Source: Mesorhizobium sp. ZC-5 (GTDB lineage Bacteria > Pseudomonadota > Alphaproteobacteria > Rhizobiales > Rhizobiaceae). From it: a stretch of DNA of 64,000 nucleotides. Position 1 is the first letter of the stretch; every line of letters starts with the position of its first letter. Under the pieces are notes generated by a model, which saw nothing but the letters and a program-made list of their open reading frames with translations, did not search any database and had not been told where the DNA came from. A program made the translations under genes and the position numbers. Location of the stretch: contig NZ_JAOWPT010000018.1 in the NCBI RefSeq assembly GCF_025753855.1, forward strand, positions 1-64,000. Direction: 5' to 3'. Of the stretch, positions 59,580-64,000 are shown piece after piece.

Positions 59580-60191
59580 CTATTGTCCGCCCCGCTCCCT
59601 CAGAAGCCCTTCGAGCAACACGGTGAACGCTTTCACCGCCCGTTTCGAGGTCGCCTCGGGATCATCGGAATTCGCGATCCACAGCGCCGCGTGGAGCGAC
59701 GCGCCGCTGATCAGCCGCGCCGCGGCCTCCGGATCGATGCTGGAGATCAGTCCCTCTTTCTGGAGCTTTTCCAGACTGCCCGTCATCGCGCGAATGCAGG
59801 CATTCTGCGTCGGCCACGACCATGGATCGCCGAGCACGGACGGCCCGTCCCGATGCACGATGCGCTGAATTTCCGGCTCGACCGCCATCTCGATATAGGC
59901 GACGCACTCGTCGACGAATCCCTGCCAGTGATTCTCAGCTCTGGCGGACACCACAGTCAGCCGTTGCGACATCTCAGCGTCTATTTCGGCAATCACGGCC
60001 TGGAGCAATCCCTTCTTGTCGCCGAAATGGTGATAGAGCGCGCCGCGCGTCAGCCCCGCGGCGGCGGTGAAATCGTCCATCGAGGCATCCGCATAGCCGA
60101 CGGTGCCAAAGGCCTGGCGTGCCGAGGCGACAAGCTTGGCCCGGGTTTCCATGATCATTTCGCTACGCGGCTTATGCGCCGTTTTCATCAT
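59580..60191 (-). CDS. TetR-family transcriptional regulator
   Basis: 203 residues. N-terminal HTH: LVASARQAFGTVGYADASMD, FTAAAGLTRGALYHHFGDKK, GLLQAV. The C-terminal ligand domain is of the usual helical type. Divergent from an MFS transporter gene with four palindromic operators between them, so it almost certainly represses the transporter and itself. Several in-frame ATGs exist near the start. Confidence 0.93.
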   Translation of the reverse strand: MMKTAHKPRSEMIMETRAKLVASARQAFGTVGYADASMDDFTAAAGLTRGALYHHFGDKKGLLQAVIAEIDAEMSQRLTVVSARAENHWQGFVDECVAYIEMAVEPEIQRIVHRDGPSVLGDPWSWPTQNACIRAMTGSLEKLQKEGLISSIDPEAAARLISGASLHAALWIANSDDPEATSKRAVKAFTVLLEGLLRERGGQ

Positions 60192-60204
60192 TCATCCTTT
60201 TTTT

Positions 60205-60295
60205 CATACGCGACGTATATTTTTTCGCATACGCCGCGTATACTAATTGACATACGCCTCGTATGCAACTATTTCGATTGCATACGCCACGTATG
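60205..60295. promoter_or_regulatory. Four tandem 15-bp palindromic operators between tetR and MFS gene
   Basis: Copies at 60205-60219, 60228-60242, 60251-60265 and 60281-60295, consensus CATACGCNNCGTATR (the second half ends in A in the first two copies and G in the last two). Copies are offset by 23, 23 and 30 bp, a little over two helical turns for the first three. The high symmetry and position between divergent genes point to TetR dimer sites. Confidence 0.85.
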
Positions 60296-60330
60296 TAAGT
60301 GGCGCTCCTCGCAAAATCCAGGAGTGCGTT

Positions 60331-61551
60331 ATGCCTAATCCCTATCGTGAAATCTTCAAGGCGCCAGGAGCCAAGGGCTTCGCCTCCGCGGGATTCGTCG
60401 CCCGCATGCCGATGGCCATGGCGCCGATCGGCATCGTCGCCATGCTGTCACAGACGCACGGTGAATATTGGCTGGCCGGCGCGGTTTCCGCGACTTACGC
60501 GCTGACCAACGCGCTTGTAGCGCCGCAGGTCTCGCGGTTGATCGACCGGGTCGGGCAGAGCCTCGTCGTGGTGCCGACGACGATTGTTTCGGTCGTCGCC
60601 TTCATCGCTCTTTTGGCCGCCACCCATTGGAATTGGCCTGTGTGGACGCTGTTCCTGTCGGCGCTGCTTGCGGCGGCGATGCCGAGCATCCCGGCGATGG
60701 TGCGGGCGCGCTGGACCGAAATATTTCGTGACCGGCCCGAGCTCAACACCGCCTTCGCCTTCGAATCGGCGGCGGACGAACTCGTCTACATCGCCGGAGC
60801 GTCGGTTTCGGTAGGCCTCAGCGTCGCGCTATTTCCCGAAGCCGGAATACTGGCAAGCACGTTGTTCCTCGCGGTAGGGTCGGCCGCCTTCATCCTGCAG
60901 CGTTCGACGGAGCCGGCAATCAGGCCAGTAGCGCATGGGACGCGTGGCTCTGCCATCATGCTGCGCCCGGTCCAGATCATTACCTTCGCCTTGATCTTCA
61001 TCGGTGCGATCTTCGCGACGGCGGAGGTGAGCGCGGTGGCGATCACCAAGGAACTCGGCCAGCCCAACGCGGCAAGCCTCGTCATCGGTGTCTATGCCGT
61101 CGGCTCGTTCGTCGTCGGCCTGATCGTCGGCGCGCTGAACCTGACCATGCCGCTGCAGCGCCAGTTGGCCATCGCTGTCGCCATCATCGCGCTCACCTCG
61201 GTTCCGCTGCTGTTTGCCGATACGGTTCCGCTGCTGGCGCTTGCCGTCTTCGTCAGCGGCGTGGCCATCTCGCCAACCTTCATCACCGCCTTCGGCCTGA
61301 TCGAGCGCCGGGTGCCCGAATCGATGCTGACCGAGGGCGTCACCTGGGTGATGACCGGTATCGGTATCGGCATGGCCCTGGGCGCGTTCGTTTCGGGATG
61401 GGTGATCGACAATTTCGGCGCCCGCAACGGCTTCTGGGTGTCGGTGGCCGCTGGAACGATCTCGCTGCTGACCGTGTTGATCGGCCAGAAGACACTCGCC
61501 GGGCAGAGGGACAGGTCGCCATCCGGGGCGTTGCCGCAGCCGGCCGAGTGA
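60331..61551 (+). CDS. MFS transporter, probable efflux pump
   Basis: 406 residues with about twelve hydrophobic helices; MPNPYREIFKAPGAKGFASA opens the protein, SRLIDRVGQ is the cytosolic 2-3 loop motif, and RMPMAMAPIGIVAML starts helix one. Substrate unknown; the divergent TetR gene suggests drug or metabolite export. Start from ATG behind CCAGGAG; the operator region lies upstream of it, so the longer frame is not coding. Confidence 0.9.
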   Translation: MPNPYREIFKAPGAKGFASAGFVARMPMAMAPIGIVAMLSQTHGEYWLAGAVSATYALTNALVAPQVSRLIDRVGQSLVVVPTTIVSVVAFIALLAATHWNWPVWTLFLSALLAAAMPSIPAMVRARWTEIFRDRPELNTAFAFESAADELVYIAGASVSVGLSVALFPEAGILASTLFLAVGSAAFILQRSTEPAIRPVAHGTRGSAIMLRPVQIITFALIFIGAIFATAEVSAVAITKELGQPNAASLVIGVYAVGSFVVGLIVGALNLTMPLQRQLAIAVAIIALTSVPLLFADTVPLLALAVFVSGVAISPTFITAFGLIERRVPESMLTEGVTWVMTGIGIGMALGAFVSGWVIDNFGARNGFWVSVAAGTISLLTVLIGQKTLAGQRDRSPSGALPQPAE

Positions 61552-61638
61552 AGCTGCGAACCGGTTGAGACAGTCGCAACATTCACTGGGTCACGCATCG
61601 TGCGTGGCCCAGTTCGATTGCAGATCAGGAGGATCGCC

Positions 61639-62520
61639 TTGCGGGTTCTGGTGTTGGGTGGGACGGGATCGATCGGCTCGGCGGTGCTCTCCGAATTTTT
61701 GGCCGCAGGGCATGACGTGCTGGCACTGGCGCGCTCGGAGCGTTCCGCCACCTTGATGGAGGCGCGCGGCGCGAAAATCCTTCGCGGCGACATACGCAAT
61801 CCGGCCGGCTGGGTGTTGTCGGTGCCTGAGATCGATGCCGTGATCCACGCGGCAACGGACTTTTCCAACCAGATGGACGCCATCGACCGTCGGCTGCTCG
61901 ATGCACTCCTGCCGATGCTCGGCGCGATGCCCCGTCGCGTGCGCCTCGTCTACACCGGCGGTTGCTGGCTCTACGGTGAGACCGGGGCGCGCATCGCCAC
62001 GGAAACCACACCGTTCGACCCCCTGCCCGCCTTCGAATGGTCGGTGCCGACCATCGGGCGCGTACTCGCAGCGCCGGAAATCGATGCGCTGATCATTCAT
62101 CCCGCCATGGTCTATACCCACGATGGCGGTGTCTTTTCCTCGTTCGTCGAGGACGCCCGTACCGGCGGCCCAATCACGATCGTTGGCGGCGAGCATGTCC
62201 ACTGGCCGCTCGTGCATGCCGACGATCTGGCGGTGCTCTACCGGCTGGCACTGGAACGTGGTGTAGCCGGCGCCAGTTACAACGGCGCTGCCGTCGCCGG
62301 TCTGCTGGTCGGCTCGATCGTGCGTTCCATCGCGCGCCGCTTCGGCCTGGCGGCGCCAGAGTTACGGACGGTCCGCGCCAACACCATCGCCGCCGAAAAA
62401 GGCGAATGGGCACGCGGCTACGCGCTCGACCAGCGGATGAGCGGCGACAAGGCAAGGCGTGAACTCGGCTGGCGGCCGGCGCATGGCGATCCGCTGCGCG
62501 AACTCGCCGAACCGGGCTGA
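61639..62520 (+). CDS. NAD(P)-dependent epimerase/dehydratase-like SDR
   Basis: 293 residues from a TTG start behind a perfect AGGAGG. Rossmann motif VLVLGGTGSIGSAVLSEFL; an extended-SDR layout with DAVIHAATDF and RLVYTGGCWLYGE. The typical YxxxK is not clear (W instead near SVPTIGR). Substrate unknown. Follows the MFS gene after 87 bp and may be in the same TetR-controlled unit. Confidence 0.85.
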   Translation: MRVLVLGGTGSIGSAVLSEFLAAGHDVLALARSERSATLMEARGAKILRGDIRNPAGWVLSVPEIDAVIHAATDFSNQMDAIDRRLLDALLPMLGAMPRRVRLVYTGGCWLYGETGARIATETTPFDPLPAFEWSVPTIGRVLAAPEIDALIIHPAMVYTHDGGVFSSFVEDARTGGPITIVGGEHVHWPLVHADDLAVLYRLALERGVAGASYNGAAVAGLLVGSIVRSIARRFGLAAPELRTVRANTIAAEKGEWARGYALDQRMSGDKARRELGWRPAHGDPLRELAEPG

Positions 62521-62536
62521 ATTCCCCGGGTTAAGC

Positions 62537-63637
62537 CTACAGTATTTCGGTCTTGGCGATCCTGATACCGAAACCCTCGAGGCCGACATAGTGGCGCTCG
62601 CGCGAGGCGATGAGGTTGATCGACGATATGCCGAGATCTTTCAGGATCTGCGCGCCGAGGCCGATTTCGCGCCACTCGCTTTCGCGCCGCCTGGCCTCCT
62701 CGTGATCCTCGCGGTCGCCCGCAGCCGGACGGTTGCGACCCTGATGGGCAACACCCACGGAGCCCTCACGCAGATAGACGATGACGCCGCGCTTGCGCTC
62801 GCCCATCGACTTCATGATGTCGTGCAGCTGGTATTCGGTGCCGAATACATCGGTCACGACGTCTTCCGAATGCAGGCGGACCGGAATTTCCTCGCCGTCG
62901 CGGATGTCGCCGAAGACGATGGCGAGATGGTGCATGACGTCCCACGGCAGCGTGTAGGTGTATGCCCTGGCCTTGCCGCCCGGCGTCTCCATGTCGAAAC
63001 ACTCGACGCGCTCGATCAACGTCTCCTGGCGCTGGCGGTAAGCGATGAGGTCGGCGACCGAGACCTGCTTGAGCCCATTCTTTTCGGCAAAGGACGTCAC
63101 CTGCGGGCCGCGCATCACCGAGCCGTCGTCGTTGACGAGTTCGCAGATCACGCCGATCGGCGGCAGGCCAGCGAGCTTGCAGAGATCGACGGCGGCTTCC
63201 GTATGGCCGGACCGCATCAGGACACCACCCTCGCGCGCCACCAGCGGAAAGATATGGCCCGGACGGACGAAATCCGCCGCGCCGACATTGCCGTTGGCAA
63301 GGTTGCGCACGGTCAGCGTGCGGTCGTCGGCGGAAATGCCGGTCGTGGTGCCGTGCTTGAAATCGACGCTGACGGTGAATGCGGTACCATGCGGGGCATC
63401 GTTGTCGGCCACCATCGGCGCCAGGTTGAGGCGCCGCGCCTCTTCGCGCGGCATCGGCGCGCAGACGATGCCGGAGGTGTGGCGGACGATAAACGCCATT
63501 TTCTCCGGCGTGCAGTGGACGGCGGCAACGATCAGGTCGCCCTCGTTCTCGCGCCCGTCATCGTCCATGACGACGACGATCTCGCCATTCTCGAAGGCGC
63601 GCAGGGCTTCGACTATTTTTTTTTGGTCATATGCCAT
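62537..63637 (-). CDS. ribB: 3,4-dihydroxy-2-butanone 4-phosphate synthase with degenerate GCHII domain (RibBX type)
   Basis: 366 residues. The N-terminal DHBP synthase is intact: VMDDDGRENEGDLIVAA, the metal and catalytic His in RSGHTEAAVDLCKLAG, and FVRPGHIFPL. The C-terminal domain has the GTP cyclohydrolase II frame but lacks its zinc cysteines: the motif reads VRLHSEDVVTDVFGT where a C-x-TGD and later C-D-C are expected. Such RibBX proteins are known in Proteobacteria and are active only as RibB. Makes a riboflavin precursor. Confidence 0.95.
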   Translation of the reverse strand: MAYDQKKIVEALRAFENGEIVVVMDDDGRENEGDLIVAAVHCTPEKMAFIVRHTSGIVCAPMPREEARRLNLAPMVADNDAPHGTAFTVSVDFKHGTTTGISADDRTLTVRNLANGNVGAADFVRPGHIFPLVAREGGVLMRSGHTEAAVDLCKLAGLPPIGVICELVNDDGSVMRGPQVTSFAEKNGLKQVSVADLIAYRQRQETLIERVECFDMETPGGKARAYTYTLPWDVMHHLAIVFGDIRDGEEIPVRLHSEDVVTDVFGTEYQLHDIMKSMGERKRGVIVYLREGSVGVAHQGRNRPAAGDREDHEEARRRESEWREIGLGAQILKDLGISSINLIASRERHYVGLEGFGIRIAKTEIL

Positions 63638-63645
63638 GTTCGAGC

Positions 63646-63984
63646 TCAGCCTCGGCCAGATACATCAGAGAAAAGGGTGGTCGATCGAGCAACAAAAGCC
63701 TCCACCGACTCTTTCGGATAGCCGAGAAGCATGCCTTCAAGCCTTGCAAGGTCCGCCGTCGTAAACACGCTGTGAGCCGTGCCTTCGCGGCACATACGCG
63801 CAATGAACTGACCCAACCTGGCGCGCCATTCTTCCGTGGGAAGACAGTAGCGGTAGGTTTCGATAGAAGTCTCGGGATCGAAGTCCACGAACTTCAGTAT
63901 TCGCCCCTGGGATACATACTCCTCGAAACCCGCATCGCCGACGTCCTCAGCATTCATTCCAGGTTCTAGCCAGAAAAGCGCCAT
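63646..63984 (-). CDS. Hypothetical protein upstream of ribB
   Basis: 112 residues, acidic, no membrane segments or recognisable family. Segments such as GFEEYVSQGRILKFVDFDP and EEWRARLGQFIARMCREG look like a folded small domain. Its stop is nine bases before the ribB start, so the two may be co-translated. No ribosome site can be judged fully because only 16 bases lie upstream in the window. Confidence 0.6.
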   Translation of the reverse strand: MALFWLEPGMNAEDVGDAGFEEYVSQGRILKFVDFDPETSIETYRYCLPTEEWRARLGQFIARMCREGTAHSVFTTADLARLEGMLLGYPKESVEAFVARSTTLFSDVSGRG

Positions 63985-64000
63985 CGGCTTAGCCCCACTC

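Overview
The window looks like an ordinary chromosomal segment of a high-GC alphaproteobacterium of the order Hyphomicrobiales (Rhizobiales), most like Mesorhizobium and relatives in the Phyllobacteriaceae. The basis is gene content and order: a CcrM-type GANTC methyltransferase, the block mutY / DUF721 (dciA) / dsbA-like / smc, thrC next to an M16 peptidase, rnhA-thrB-ispH, a ctaC-ctaD-ctaB-small protein-ctaG-ctaE-DUF983-surf1 cluster, an IalB-family protein, and a histone-deacetylase-like gene with xseB, dxs, tlyA and an rRNA methyltransferase. Species assignment is inference; no rRNA gene is present.

Layout. 1-2.9 kb: a minus-strand DUF3300-DUF2950-formylglycine-generating-enzyme operon running off the left edge. 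3-5.5 kb: an AraC regulator, then a glycosyltransferase coupled to a T4 endonuclease V-like pyrimidine-dimer glycosylase. 5.6-14.9 kb: smc, a DsbA-like lipoprotein, dciA, mutY, two HAD phosphatases, ccrM and an ICMT-like membrane methyltransferase. 14.9-16.6 kb: divergent lysR/azoR. 16.6-25.7 kb: lipoprotein, thrC, M16 peptidase, GNAT, a PAS-GGDEF-EAL membrane protein, YqgE, a DsbD-N-like protein and a peroxiredoxin. 25.7-31 kb: DUF2938, rnhA-thrB-ispH, oleate hydratase. 31-38 kb: the aa3-type cytochrome c oxidase cluster with a 47-residue membrane protein, ending in a strong terminator. 38-40.6 kb: IalB, a Fae-like protein that lacks the usual active-site histidine, and an orphan membrane protein.

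41.08-43.88 kb is the clearest accessory region: a 2.78-kb IS1595-family transposon with 22-bp terminal inverted repeats and flanking 12-bp direct repeats. It carries, besides its transposase, a two-gene module (HicA-like small protein plus HTH partner, overlapping by 4 bp and followed by a terminator), a small 86-residue protein, a 49-residue lysine-rich protein and a tRNA-like sequence.

43.9-64 kb returns to core genes: tldD, a sirtuin, an RNA uracil methyltransferase, tlyA, dxs, pirin, DUF2277, xseB, a deacetylase-like hydrolase, a cobalamin riboswitch upstream of bluB, an S41 peptidase, panB-panC, an ABM-domain protein, a TetR/MFS pair separated by four near-identical palindromic operators, an NAD-dependent epimerase-like protein, and a RibB with a degenerate GTP cyclohydrolase II domain.

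Start sites were chosen from Shine-Dalgarno spacing and conserved N-termini, and several differ from the longest possible reading frame. All functional assignments come from reading the protein sequences by eye; no database search was run.
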